From: an uncultured Mailhella sp.
Lineage (GTDB): Bacteria > Desulfobacterota > Desulfovibrionia > Desulfovibrionales > Desulfovibrionaceae
Direction: 5' to 3'
DNA length: 35,797 nucleotides
NCBI GenBank assembly: GCA_944324085.1
Contig: CALUUX010000093.1
Location: 1 to 35,797, forward strand
The notes under the pieces are model-generated. The model ran no database searches. It saw only the letters and a list, made by a program, of their open reading frames with translations, and was not told the origin of the DNA. The position numbers and the translations under genes were made by a program. Of the stretch, positions 17,218 through 25,057 are shown piece after piece. Every line of letters starts with the position of its first letter. The stretch's first letter is position 1.

Positions 17218-17436
17218 ATGCCTAAAGAAGACGCCATAGAAGTCGACGGCATTGTGGAAGAAGCTCTTCCCAACGCCATGTTCCGCGTGAAGCTGGAGAA
17301 CGGTCACGAAGTGCTTTCCCATATTTCCGGCAAGATGCGTAAATTTTATATCCGCATCCTGCCCGGCGACCGCGTGAAGGTCGAACTTTCGCCCTACGAC
17401 CTGACCCGCGGACGCATCACCTACCGCATGAAGTAG
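17218..17436 (+). CDS. infA: Translation initiation factor IF-1
   Basis: Single OB-fold protein that binds the 30S subunit at the A site during translation initiation. Its 72 residues are the normal length and end in the usual [16 protein letters not shown] tail; [18 protein letters not shown] in the middle is the OB-fold core. GGAGG lies five bases before ATG 17218. Here it is not inside a ribosomal protein operon; its partner is a DUF4911-like gene starting six bases after its stop. A TTGACA lies at 17162-17167, but no good -10 box is correctly spaced from it. Confidence 0.97.
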   Translation: MPKEDAIEVDGIVEEALPNAMFRVKLENGHEVLSHISGKMRKFYIRILPGDRVKVELSPYDLTRGRITYRMK

Positions 17437-17441
17437 TCGTC

Positions 17442-17831
17442 ATGGGATCGCTCGCCGAGCCTTTGACGGACGGGGCCGCGCCCCGTTCCGCTTCGGAAAA
17501 GGGCGCAAGGCGGCGCAAGCCTGTCCGGCTTCCTGCGGCCGGCGCGTCAGAGACGTTGCTGATCCGTATCGCTCCTCGTGATACGGGTCTTTTTCGTTAT
17601 CTTCTGGAAGGCGGGGGCGGGCATCTGACCATGCTCACGGTGCTGGATCCCCGCAAGGCGTTGTTCAAGCTGCTTTTTTCTCCGCATCAGCGGGAAGAGA
17701 CGCTCGCGCTTCTGGAAGGGATGCGGCGAACCGTTCCTTTCGACGTGCTGGAGTGGCCGTTTAAGGAATCGAGAAAAAGGGCGGAAGCCGTTTCGACGCC
17801 CGCGGACAGCATTGCCGGAAACGCGGTGTAG
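17442..17831 (+). CDS. DUF4911-like protein
   Basis: A 129-residue soluble protein. Residues 1-38 are basic and low-complexity. The folded part (about 39-115) has the pattern RIAPRDTGLFRYLLEGGG, LTVLDPRKALFKLLFSPHQ and ETLALLEGMR. I associate this with DUF4911, a family of unknown function found in Desulfovibrio relatives; the match is from memory of the motif and not certain. It starts five bases after the infA stop codon, so co-transcription and possibly translational coupling with infA are likely, hinting at a link with translation or growth control. The start lacks a strong ribosome binding site of its own. Confidence 0.65.
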   Translation: MGSLAEPLTDGAAPRSASEKGARRRKPVRLPAAGASETLLIRIAPRDTGLFRYLLEGGGGHLTMLTVLDPRKALFKLLFSPHQREETLALLEGMRRTVPFDVLEWPFKESRKRAEAVSTPADSIAGNAV

Positions 17832-17877
17832 ACGCGCTTTCATCTTCTTGTCGCCGGAACTTTGTCTGAGCCTCCCG

Positions 17878-17895
17878 TTTTTTTTTGGGGGGGGG
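17878..17895 (+). repeat. T9G9 homopolymer tract upstream of lemA
   Basis: Nine T residues (17878-17886) are followed directly by nine G residues (17887-17895), ending 46 bases before the lemA start codon. Both runs are prone to slippage during replication. In this position, length changes would alter promoter spacing or the leader and not a coding frame. Sequencing error in such a tract is also possible. Confidence 0.6.
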
Positions 17896-17941
17896 AGATG
17901 AGCGGTGACGGGAAACGTTTTTAAGTCCTGACGGAGAACGC

Positions 17942-18508
17942 ATGATCATTGCCGGAATCGTCGCCGTTGTCGCGCTGGCCCTGGGGCTGGCGATCATTGT
18001 TCTTTATAACGCGTTGGTGCGCGGCCGCAATCTGGCCGAGGAGGCGTGGAGCGGCATCAACGTGCAGCTTCGCCGTCGTCACGATCTCGTGCCCTCGCTC
18101 ATCAGCGCGGTTCAGGGCTACGCCGTCCATGAAAAGGACGTGCTTTCCGCGGTGGCGAAAGCGCGGGAGGCTGGCATGAAAGCCGCCGGAGGCAGCGCGC
18201 ACGACGTGGGCGAGGCCGAAAAGGGGCTCAGCGTGGCTCTGGGGCGTCTGCTGGCCGTGGCGGAAGCGTATCCCGAGCTCAAGGCCAACGAAAATTTTCT
18301 TCAGCTTCAGCGTTCGCTGACGGAACTGGAAAATGACATTCAGATGGCCCGTCGCTATTACAACGGCGCGGCGCGCGATCAGAACAACCGCGTCATGCAG
18401 TTTCCGGGCAATCTTGTGGCGTCCCGATTCGGATTCGAGAAAATGGAATATTTCGAGCTCTCCGACGAGAGCGAAGCCGCCGTTCCTCAGGGCTTTCCCG
18501 TCAAATAG
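17942..18508 (+). CDS. lemA: LemA family protein
   Basis: Membrane-anchored protein of the LemA family; cellular function unknown. The 188 residues have one N-terminal transmembrane helix (residues 2-22), a short linker YNALVRGRNLAEEAWSGINVQL, which is the family's most conserved region, and a long helical domain outside the membrane. The closing segment around NNRVMQFPGNLVASRFGF is also typical. GGAG lies five bases before ATG 17942. The neighbouring DUF2207 membrane protein, 149 bases downstream, is a common genomic companion of LemA, which suggests that the two act together at the envelope. Confidence 0.94.
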   Translation: MIIAGIVAVVALALGLAIIVLYNALVRGRNLAEEAWSGINVQLRRRHDLVPSLISAVQGYAVHEKDVLSAVAKAREAGMKAAGGSAHDVGEAEKGLSVALGRLLAVAEAYPELKANENFLQLQRSLTELENDIQMARRYYNGAARDQNNRVMQFPGNLVASRFGFEKMEYFELSDESEAAVPQGFPVK

Positions 18509-18657
18509 GGGCCTTTGGCCGCGTTTGCGGGCCTAGCCGCGGGGACGTCGGCGGTCTTGGACGCTTCCCGTCGAGTTCCGAAGTTTCTCGGCGCGGACGT
18601 TTGCAGAACAGGGAGGAGGCTCTGGCTTCTTCCCTTTTTTCGTTACGAGGAGAAAGC

Positions 18658-20565
18658 ATGAAACAGTGGGTCATGGCGTTCTTGTTCTGTCTGCTCGCCG
18701 CGGCGGACTGTTTGGGCTCGCCCGTGAGGGTGAGGAACTTCGACGCCTGCGTTGACGTGGCGGGCAACGGGGATGTGGTGGTGAGCGAAACGCTGACCGT
18801 GGACATTCCCGACGAAGGCGAATTTCACGGCATTTTCCGCGACATTCCCGTCGTGACGCGCTGGCGCGGTCAGGGACGCGCGTCTCTGGAAGTTCTGGAA
18901 GCTCGTCTAGACGGCCGTTTTCTTCCCACGGATGACGTTCGTCGCGAACCGGAGCTTGTGCGCGTGTATCAGCGCGACAGGGAGAAGACGCTCGCGCCGG
19001 GTCGGCACGAATTTTTTCTGTCCTATCGCATGACCGCTCAGGTGGGATTGTTTGAAGACAACGACGAGCTGACCTGGAACGTGACGGGAAGCGGCTGGGA
19101 AGCCCCCATAGATCGCGCGTCCTGCACGGTGTTGTGTCCTCCCGGCGCTCCCTTTTTCGGACAGCTGGCGTGGCTGGGCAAGGCCGGCAGTCGCGACGCC
19201 CCCGTGACCATGAGCCATGAAACGGCGGACGGTCGCCTGGTCATGCGCTTTGAGGCTCGGCGCGCCGTGCTGCTGGGAGAAGATTTTACCGTGGCCGCGG
19301 GCTGGCGGAAGGGATTCGTCACGCCGGAAGCTCCGTCCGGCCCCCTGTCCGGCGCGACGTTGTTTGCCCTGCTGGATGCGGCTCTTTTTTTGTATTTTTT
19401 CCTTGCCTGGTACGTTACGGGAAGGGATCCGAAAAAAGGCGTCATCGTGGCCCGCTTTCATCCGCCCCGCGTTTCCGGGAAGACGGAGAACGGGGAATCG
19501 GACGTGCTGTCGCCTGCGGCGACGGGTTTTCTCTTCCACAAGGCCCAGGTGACGCCGGGCTGCTTCGGCGCGGCGATCATTTCTCTGGCCGGTCGGGGCT
19601 GCTGCCGCATTGAAGGCAACGCCAGAGAGGGATTTCTTTTGGAGCGCGGCGAGGGAACTTCTCCCTTTGCCGAAGAAAAGCGCATTCTCGAGCTTCTGGA
19701 AGGGCGCGTTCCCGTGGACAGGGAACACGGCGAAGTGCTTTCTTCCATGAAATGGGCCATGAAGGGACAGCTGAGCCGCGACTACGGAAAGATGTGGAAG
19801 GGCGCGGGCGGCGGTCTTCTGCGTGGCGTGTTCGGCTCGGTGTGGATGCTTCTGGGCGTGGCTATCGCCATGCTGTCGCTTGCGGCCGTGACCGGGCATG
19901 TGACGGGCGGCGTTCTGCCCAAGAGCGTCATGGGTTCGCTCGCGGCGTTTTTCGTTTTTCTTTCTTTTTTCCGCCATTTTCCCCGGGCGTCGGTGAATCT
20001 TTTTCGCTCCGGCCGTTATGCGCCGTTTGTTTTTTCGCTGTTGTTTCAGGCGGCGGCGCTCGGCTTCATCGGCTTTTTCCTCATCACGGTCAACCGTGAA
20101 ATCTTTAATTTTCTTTTGCCTTCGGAGTTGGCTCTCGCCGGGCTTGCGTTGCTGATTCCGCTCTTTTTCTCGTTCATCATGGACGCGCCGACGAAGGAAG
20201 CCCGCGCCTTGCTCGATGAGATAGAAGGGCTGGAGCTCTATATGCGCATGGCGGAAGGCCCCGCCCTGACCGCGCTCAATCCGCCGGAACGGACGCTGGA
20301 GCATTATCGGGAGCTTCTCCCGTACGCCGTGGCTCTCAATCTGGAAAGGGCGTGGGGAGCGCATTTTTCCGGCGCGTTGTCCTCCGCGGCCGTTTCCGAC
20401 GCTTCGACGATGACGCCGGCGTTTGCGGGAGCCTTGTCTTCCCAGGCGGATAGGAGCGTGGCGTCGTACGCAAGTTCCCAGTCGTCGGCCTCGTCGGCCA
20501 GCTCGTTCGGCGGCGGTGGCGGAGCCGGAAGCGGCGGTGGCGGCGGCGGTGGCGGCGGCTGCTGA
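18658..20565 (+). CDS. DUF2207 family membrane protein with glycine-rich C-terminus
   Basis: A 635-residue envelope protein of unknown function. A signal peptide (residues 1-20) precedes an extracytoplasmic beta-rich DUF2207 domain (about 20-220). A transmembrane helix near 240-255 (FALLDAALFLYFFLAWYVTG), a cytoplasmic part, and several more helices follow (around 395-515). The tail is Ser/Ala-rich and ends in long Gly runs and a final Cys (SGGGGGGGGGC). Such a tail is seen in many DUF2207 proteins and may be a sorting or packing element. ATG 18658 is supported by AGGAG and the signal peptide. Pairing with lemA is a recurring association. Confidence 0.88.
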   Translation: MKQWVMAFLFCLLAAADCLGSPVRVRNFDACVDVAGNGDVVVSETLTVDIPDEGEFHGIFRDIPVVTRWRGQGRASLEVLEARLDGRFLPTDDVRREPELVRVYQRDREKTLAPGRHEFFLSYRMTAQVGLFEDNDELTWNVTGSGWEAPIDRASCTVLCPPGAPFFGQLAWLGKAGSRDAPVTMSHETADGRLVMRFEARRAVLLGEDFTVAAGWRKGFVTPEAPSGPLSGATLFALLDAALFLYFFLAWYVTGRDPKKGVIVARFHPPRVSGKTENGESDVLSPAATGFLFHKAQVTPGCFGAAIISLAGRGCCRIEGNAREGFLLERGEGTSPFAEEKRILELLEGRVPVDREHGEVLSSMKWAMKGQLSRDYGKMWKGAGGGLLRGVFGSVWMLLGVAIAMLSLAAVTGHVTGGVLPKSVMGSLAAFFVFLSFFRHFPRASVNLFRSGRYAPFVFSLLFQAAALGFIGFFLITVNREIFNFLLPSELALAGLALLIPLFFSFIMDAPTKEARALLDEIEGLELYMRMAEGPALTALNPPERTLEHYRELLPYAVALNLERAWGAHFSGALSSAAVSDASTMTPAFAGALSSQADRSVASYASSQSSASSASSFGGGGGAGSGGGGGGGGGC

Positions 20566-20631
20566 ATCTGGCGAAAGCCGTTTGCACATCCCAGAGTTTT
20601 AGCATAGGGTATTCCATGGATTGGAACCGGA

Positions 20632-20658
20632 GAAAAGGACGTTTTTTCGTTCCTTTTC
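20632..20658 (+). other. Hairpin between the DUF2207 gene and the lipoprotein gene
   Basis: A 10-bp stem with one bulged T and a T6 loop lies 67 bases past the DUF2207 stop. The expected T-run after the stem is absent, so it is at most a weak terminator; it may shape the leader of the lipoprotein mRNA. Confidence 0.3.
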
Positions 20659-20701
20659 GCCTTGCTGTATCAGAAAAATCCCCCCTTTCGGAGGTATGTG
20701 C

Positions 20702-21280
20702 ATGAAAGCTCGCGCGATATTCGCCGGACTGGCCGTTGCTCTGACGCTTACCGGCTGTTCCAGCATGTCTTCCATCAGCAACCCTTTTGAACAGCCCAGC
20801 ATCACCGAAACCTATATTTCCCAGTTCAGGGATGTGCCCATTCCGGCGCCCATGAGCACCGTTCCTTCCGAAACGCTGGTCACCGTGGGTCCTGACGGCA
20901 GCAAGTTCGGTCTGGAGTCGTTCACCGGCCGCGTGGACGGCACGTCTCTGGCCAACGTCATGATGCAGAACATGGCTCGTCAGGGCTGGCAGCTCCGCGG
21001 CTCCAGCGTGGGCGTGCGTTCGGTGCAGCTTTATGAAAAGTCGCCCCATTACGCGGCGATTTTCTATCGCGAGGGCGTGGTGAAAACGTCCATGGACGTG
21101 TGGGTCGTCAACGGCGTGAACGTGGACATTCTGAGCCTCGTGCCTGAAGTGCACAACAGCGTGGACAGCAGAATGTCCTCCTCGACGTATTCCGGATCGA
21201 CGTACTCCGGCTCCTCCTCCTATTCCGGTTCTTCGTACGGCGGATCGGGCTCCGGTCAGGTGACAAAACTTTCCGAATAG
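20702..21280 (+). CDS. Lipoprotein of unknown function
   Basis: A 192-residue predicted lipoprotein. The N-terminal signal ends in the lipobox LTGC (Cys19), with Ser-Ser next, which favours outer-membrane targeting. A compact domain follows (about 40-155), with a GWQLRGSSVGVRSVQLYEKS segment and FYREG. A low-complexity tail rich in Ser, Tyr and Gly (repeats of the type TYSGS, SSYSGSSYGGSGSG) completes it. I do not recognise the domain. Two in-frame ATGs lie six bases apart (20696 and 20702); 20702 is chosen because GGAGG is only one base from the first. coaBC begins eight bases after its stop, so the two may share a transcript without an obvious functional link. Confidence 0.82.
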   Translation: MKARAIFAGLAVALTLTGCSSMSSISNPFEQPSITETYISQFRDVPIPAPMSTVPSETLVTVGPDGSKFGLESFTGRVDGTSLANVMMQNMARQGWQLRGSSVGVRSVQLYEKSPHYAAIFYREGVVKTSMDVWVVNGVNVDILSLVPEVHNSVDSRMSSSTYSGSTYSGSSSYSGSSYGGSGSGQVTKLSE

Positions 21281-21288
21281 GTTTTTGC

Positions 21289-22515
21289 ATGGAAAAGCAT
21301 CTTCTGTTCAAGCGGTTTTCGGACAAGAGACTGCATCTTGGGGTGTGCGGTTCGGTGGCCGCCTTTCGCGTGGCCGAACTTGTGCATCGCTGGCAGGACA
21401 CGGGAGCGGGCGTAAGCGCGACGCTTACCGCCGCCGCGCGGAAGTTCATCACGCCGCTCACCTTTGAGGCTCTCGGAGCGTCACCGGTGTACGGAGAGAT
21501 GTTTCATGGCGAGGAACCCTTCGAACACCTGGAGCCGGGACAGATCGCCCACGCCATGGTCATCGCGCCGGCCTCGGCCGACATGCTGGCCCGTTTGGCG
21601 CACGGTCTTGCGGACGACATGCTTTCCGCGCAGGTTCTCGCCTTCGACGGGCCCGTGGTTGTGGCTCCGGCCATGAACCCTCGCATGTGGCGCAATCCCG
21701 CCACGCAGGCCAATGTGGAAACGCTGCGCGAACGTGGGTTCACCTTCGTAGGGCCGGATTGCGGCGTGGTCGCCTGTCATGACGAAGGACAGGGCAGGCT
21801 GGCGGATCTGCGCATGATTTATCTTGCCGGGCTCAAGGCCCTCACGCCGCAGGACATGGAAGGCAAAACCGTCATGCTTACCCTTGGCCCCACGCGCGAA
21901 ACGTGGGACGACGTGCGTTTCTGGACCAACGCGTCCACGGGCGTCATGGGCGCGTCCATCGCCGTGGCGGCGTGGCTGCGCGGCGCGGAAGTGCACGCCG
22001 TGTGCGGTCCGGTGGACGTCTGGATGCCCGACGATCCGGCGTTCCACCGTTATGACGTGACAAGCGCGGCGCAGATGCTGGACAAGGCGCAGGAACTGTG
22101 GCCTTCCGCCGACGCGGGGGTGTTCACCGCCGCCGTGGCGGACTTCAGACCGGAGCCGCACGGGCCGGGCAAGTTCAAGAAGGACAGAGCTGGCGACGGA
22201 TTCACGCTGTCGTTTCTGCCCAACGCCGATATTCTGCGCACGCTGGTCGAAGAGCGGGCCGAAGGGCAGATTGTCGTGGGATTCGCGGCGGAAAGCGTGC
22301 CTGACATGGACGCGCTGGGGCTTGCCGTGCATCATAAGCTTTCGACCAAGGGCGCGGACATCATCGTGGGCAACCGCATTTCCGACGGATTCGGTCGCGC
22401 GGCCAACCGCGTGTACGTGGCCGACGCGCAGGGGCGCGAGGAAGTGTGGCCAGACATGCCCAAGCCGCAGGTGGCCTGGAAGATCATCGACTGGCTCCGC
22501 ACGTTGTCGGTATGA
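21289..22515 (+). CDS. coaBC: Bifunctional phosphopantothenoylcysteine decarboxylase/synthetase
   Basis: Two consecutive steps of coenzyme A synthesis: CoaB joins cysteine to 4'-phosphopantothenate, and CoaC, an FMN enzyme, decarboxylates the product. The 408-residue length is standard. The CoaC half (about 1-180) has GVCGSVAAFR, APASADMLARLAHG and APAMNPRMW. The CoaB half has GPTRETWDDVRFWTNASTG, TAAVADFRP, and KFKK. The CoaC lid-type segment reads ACHDEGQGR where ACG-x-x-G-x-GR is usual, a modest departure. The start is just after the lipoprotein gene with only a weak ribosome binding site. The stop overlaps the next gene by ATGA, so that unknown protein is translated together with this enzyme. 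Confidence 0.94.
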   Translation: MEKHLLFKRFSDKRLHLGVCGSVAAFRVAELVHRWQDTGAGVSATLTAAARKFITPLTFEALGASPVYGEMFHGEEPFEHLEPGQIAHAMVIAPASADMLARLAHGLADDMLSAQVLAFDGPVVVAPAMNPRMWRNPATQANVETLRERGFTFVGPDCGVVACHDEGQGRLADLRMIYLAGLKALTPQDMEGKTVMLTLGPTRETWDDVRFWTNASTGVMGASIAVAAWLRGAEVHAVCGPVDVWMPDDPAFHRYDVTSAAQMLDKAQELWPSADAGVFTAAVADFRPEPHGPGKFKKDRAGDGFTLSFLPNADILRTLVEERAEGQIVVGFAAESVPDMDALGLAVHHKLSTKGADIIVGNRISDGFGRAANRVYVADAQGREEVWPDMPKPQVAWKIIDWLRTLSV

Positions 22516-23330
22516 GGGTGCGTTCCGCCATAGTGCGCCCGTGGTTGAAGGCCGGGCTTTCCGCGCTGCTTCTGAACGATGAGCGGCGCGTGGCCGAACT
22601 GCGCGGCGAGGGACAAGCCGTGGAAGTCTCGGTCGCTCCGGACGTTTCTTCAAGAACGACGGATCGCGCTCGGAGTTTGCATCAGACCGTTCCGGCCCGC
22701 GAGGCGTCAACGTTCCGTCGGCGCGAGCGGGTCGTTCCGGAGGGCGCGGCGTCGAGGGCGGAGCGCGGAAGCGTTGCCCCGCCGGTCGCCGGTTCGGCGG
22801 CCATGCCGTCGGAATCCTCCGGAGCCGGACTTCTGGCCACGCCGGGCGCGCGTCCTGTGGAAGCGTGGCCCGAGAGCTGGCTTGCCTTGAAAAATCGTCG
22901 CCCTTTGCCGCCCCGTCCTCTCGTGCTCTGGACCTACGCCGGTCTTGGCGAGGATCTGACGGGAAAGCCGGATGAAACGCGCCGACGGGTCATCGTGCGC
23001 ATGCTGATGGAACTCAGGCACCCCGGAGGAACCCATGTGTTCTGGCCGTGCGGGCTGGCGGGAGAAAGGGCGGAGGACGGGCCGGCCCTGTTCTGGTCCG
23101 GCGTGAAGCTGCTGAATCCCCGCGTGTTGCTGCTTTTCGGCTCCGACGCCCGCGACGCGTTGTCCATGCCGAAAACGCTGCTTCCGTTCTGTCAGGAACG
23201 CGTGTACGGCAGGCTCGTCATTCAGCTTCCTCGTCCGCAGGCCCTTGCCGGAGACGAAGCGTCCTTCAAGCGGGCGCTGGCCTTTTTGTCCCGACTGTTG
23301 CGATTCTGCGCGCGGCGACAGGCTTCCTAG
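22512..23330 (+). CDS. Unrecognised protein translationally coupled to coaBC
   Basis: A 272-residue protein whose start overlaps the coaBC stop (ATGA). Residues 1-35 are helical. About 36-130 is a low-complexity, Arg/Ala/Ser/Pro-rich segment that is probably disordered. From about 135 a folded domain appears: PLVLWTYAGLGEDLTGKP, HVFWPCGLAGE, LLNPRVLLLFGSDARDAL, and PRPQALAGDEASFKRALAFL. The order of these blocks is reminiscent of uracil-DNA glycosylase-like folds (beta strand and loop, central FG strand, late His-Pro loop), but the catalytic motifs are not present, so this is only a suggestion. The two-gene arrangement hints at a role linked to coaBC, or simple operon packing. Confidence 0.72.
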   Translation: MRVRSAIVRPWLKAGLSALLLNDERRVAELRGEGQAVEVSVAPDVSSRTTDRARSLHQTVPAREASTFRRRERVVPEGAASRAERGSVAPPVAGSAAMPSESSGAGLLATPGARPVEAWPESWLALKNRRPLPPRPLVLWTYAGLGEDLTGKPDETRRRVIVRMLMELRHPGGTHVFWPCGLAGERAEDGPALFWSGVKLLNPRVLLLFGSDARDALSMPKTLLPFCQERVYGRLVIQLPRPQALAGDEASFKRALAFLSRLLRFCARRQAS

Positions 23331-23351
23331 AACGCCGTTCCTTTTTTGTCG

Positions 23352-23391
23352 ACAAAGCCTTCTCCTTCCGCTTGGACGGGGAAGGCTTTGT
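23352..23391. terminator. Hairpin between convergent genes, possible terminator
   Basis: A 14-bp stem (23352-23365 with 23378-23391, one G-T pair) with a 12-base loop lies 21 bases past the end of the coaBC-coupled gene and 86 bases past the end of the small minus-strand gene. No clear T-run follows on either strand, so termination, if any, would be of the weak or rho-assisted kind. Confidence 0.5.
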
Positions 23392-23477
23392 TGCGACTGG
23401 CAAGGGGTTGTCGGCCTGCTTCAGGGCTTTTGCGCCCGGAGGACCGCCGCGCGGAAATCGGAGCGCGAGCGTTTCGG

Positions 23478-23660
23478 CTATTTGTCGTCTTTCTTTTCCC
23501 TCATCCGCTTTTCATGAAGTCTGGCGGACGTGAGTCCGGCGAGCAGTCCCATGGTGGAGCCGAACACGATGCCTTCCGCCGTGTTCACGAAACCGAGAAG
23601 CACGGCGAAAATGCCGACGGAACTGCCGATAAGGAAACCTCGAACAATAAAAGGACTCAT
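23478..23660 (-). CDS. 60-residue two-helix membrane protein, function unknown
   Basis: A small protein with two hydrophobic segments joined by a short turn (FLIGSSVGIFAVLLGFV and GIVFGSTMGLLAGLTSA), glycine-rich like small helical hairpins, and a strongly charged C-terminal tail (HEKRMREKKDDK). ATG 23660 is preferred because GAGG lies six bases upstream; the longer in-frame start at 23672 has none. A good promoter lies at 23714-23743, which supports a real gene. It diverges from the RND efflux operon, but nothing in the sequence links the two. I do not recognise the family. Confidence 0.6.
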   Translation of the reverse strand: MSPFIVRGFLIGSSVGIFAVLLGFVNTAEGIVFGSTMGLLAGLTSARLHEKRMREKKDDK

Positions 23661-23713
23661 ACAGAACCTCATGGCGCGCTTTTCATCGCCGTATTAAGAG
23701 AAAGGAGATTGCC

Positions 23714-23743
23714 ATAATCTACGTTCGCCCGGTTTTTTGTCAA
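23714..23743 (-). promoter_or_regulatory. Predicted promoter for the 60-residue membrane protein
   Basis: On the minus strand, TTGACA (23743-23738, a perfect -35 box) and GATTAT (23719-23714) are 18 bases apart. The start codon lies about 54 bases downstream of the -10 box. Confidence 0.6.
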
Positions 23744-23830
23744 TGCGCTTCCGGACGACGGGCCGGCGGAACCGTTCCAAAGGCTCGCTCCGCGCGGCGG
23801 GCGGATTCGTTCCGACAGGGAGGAGGGCTC

Positions 23831-25057
23831 ATGAATATCTTGCGTGTGGGCGGAGCCGCGCTGCTGTGTCTTTTGATGACGGCCTGTGACGAGGGCGACA
23901 AAAAGCGGTCGGCCGAGGCGAGTCTTCCGCCTCCTTTCGTGAAGGCCGTGGAACTTCGACGCATGGACGTGCCGCTTTACGCCACGTTCATGGGGCAGAC
24001 GCTGGGGAGTCGTTCCGCCGCGGTGAAACCGCAGATATCGGGCATTCTCATGAAGCGGCTTTTTGAAGAAGGCGCGTACGTCAAAAAGGGAACCGTTCTT
24101 TTTGAGATCGACGAAGCCCCGTATCGGGCGGCTCTTCGACAGTCGGAAGGTCAGCTGGCCGACGCCGAAAGCGCGCTGGAAAACGCGCGCAAGGAATACG
24201 ACCGCGTGCGGAAGCTCTACGCCGCCAACGCCGTGAGTCGGCAGGATTTCGACAGCGCGTACGCCTCCTGGCGGGGAGCGCAGGGCAGACGGGAATCGGC
24301 CCAGGCCGCCGTTAACGAAGCGCGCATACGCCTTGGCTACTGTCGCGTGGAGGCTCCGCTTTCTGGATATACCAGCCGGGAGGTGACAACCGTGGGCAAT
24401 CTGGTGAGCTCGGACAGCACGCTGACGTTCATCAATCAGAGCGATCCCATGGATGTGGAATTTTCCGTCCCGAGCGTGGAACTTTTTTCCATGCGCGACA
24501 TGGAAACTGCGGGCAGAGCCGTGAGCTACGGCGAGGGTTCCAGCGCGGATCTGCGCCTTCTGGAAGGCGTGGAGTACGATCAGATGGGCAAGGTCGTCTT
24601 TCTGGACACGCAGGTGGACGTTTCCACGAGCGCGGTGCGGGCCAAAGCGCGTTTTCCCAATCCGACCGGCAAACTGCTTCCCGGACAGTTCGTGCTCGTG
24701 AGGGTGGGCGGCGCCAAGCTGCTCAACGCCGTCATGATTCCTCAGGAGGCTCTCATGCAGACCGAAAACGGAACGGCCGTCTACGTTCTGGACTCGTCCG
24801 ACAGGGCCGCGCTTGCGCCGGTGACCCTGGGGCCGGCGTTCGGCGATTGTTTTTTGCTGGAAAAAGGGCTTGAACCCGGGCAGCGCGTGGTGGTTCAGGG
24901 GCAGAACAAGGTGACGCCTGGTCGGGAGGTCAAGGCCGAGGTGATGGAACAGAGTCTGAAGCCCGATCCTCTGGACACGCCGGAATCTTCATCTCCCGTG
25001 ACGGGCAGCGGCGTGGAAGACGCTCCCGCTCCGGTCAAGGAGGTCCCGCATGAATGA
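23831..25057 (+). CDS. RND efflux periplasmic adaptor (membrane fusion protein), lipoprotein
   Basis: Periplasmic bridge between the inner-membrane pump and outer-membrane channel of a tripartite multidrug-type efflux system. The 408-residue protein has a lipoprotein signal with lipobox LMTAC. The HlyD/AcrA family order follows: lipoyl half (VKPQISGILMKRLFEEGAYVKKG), coiled-coil hairpin (about 100-165), second lipoyl half (VEAPLSGYTSREVTTVGNLV), then the beta-barrel and membrane-proximal regions (KLLPGQFVLVRVGG, MIPQEAL). The acidic, proline-rich C-terminus is variable. GGAGGAGG precedes the ATG. The pump gene starts eight bases before its stop, so the two are coupled. No local TetR or MarR-type regulator was found; substrates are unknown. 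Confidence 0.95.
   Translation: MNILRVGGAALLCLLMTACDEGDKKRSAEASLPPPFVKAVELRRMDVPLYATFMGQTLGSRSAAVKPQISGILMKRLFEEGAYVKKGTVLFEIDEAPYRAALRQSEGQLADAESALENARKEYDRVRKLYAANAVSRQDFDSAYASWRGAQGRRESAQAAVNEARIRLGYCRVEAPLSGYTSREVTTVGNLVSSDSTLTFINQSDPMDVEFSVPSVELFSMRDMETAGRAVSYGEGSSADLRLLEGVEYDQMGKVVFLDTQVDVSTSAVRAKARFPNPTGKLLPGQFVLVRVGGAKLLNAVMIPQEALMQTENGTAVYVLDSSDRAALAPVTLGPAFGDCFLLEKGLEPGQRVVVQGQNKVTPGREVKAEVMEQSLKPDPLDTPESSSPVTGSGVEDAPAPVKEVPHE

Noticed and set aside
20509..20565. GGC/GGT repeat at the end of the DUF2207 gene as a variable tandem repeat
   Set aside because: Poly-Gly tails are usual for the family and the codons are mixed, so slippage is less likely than for a pure repeat.
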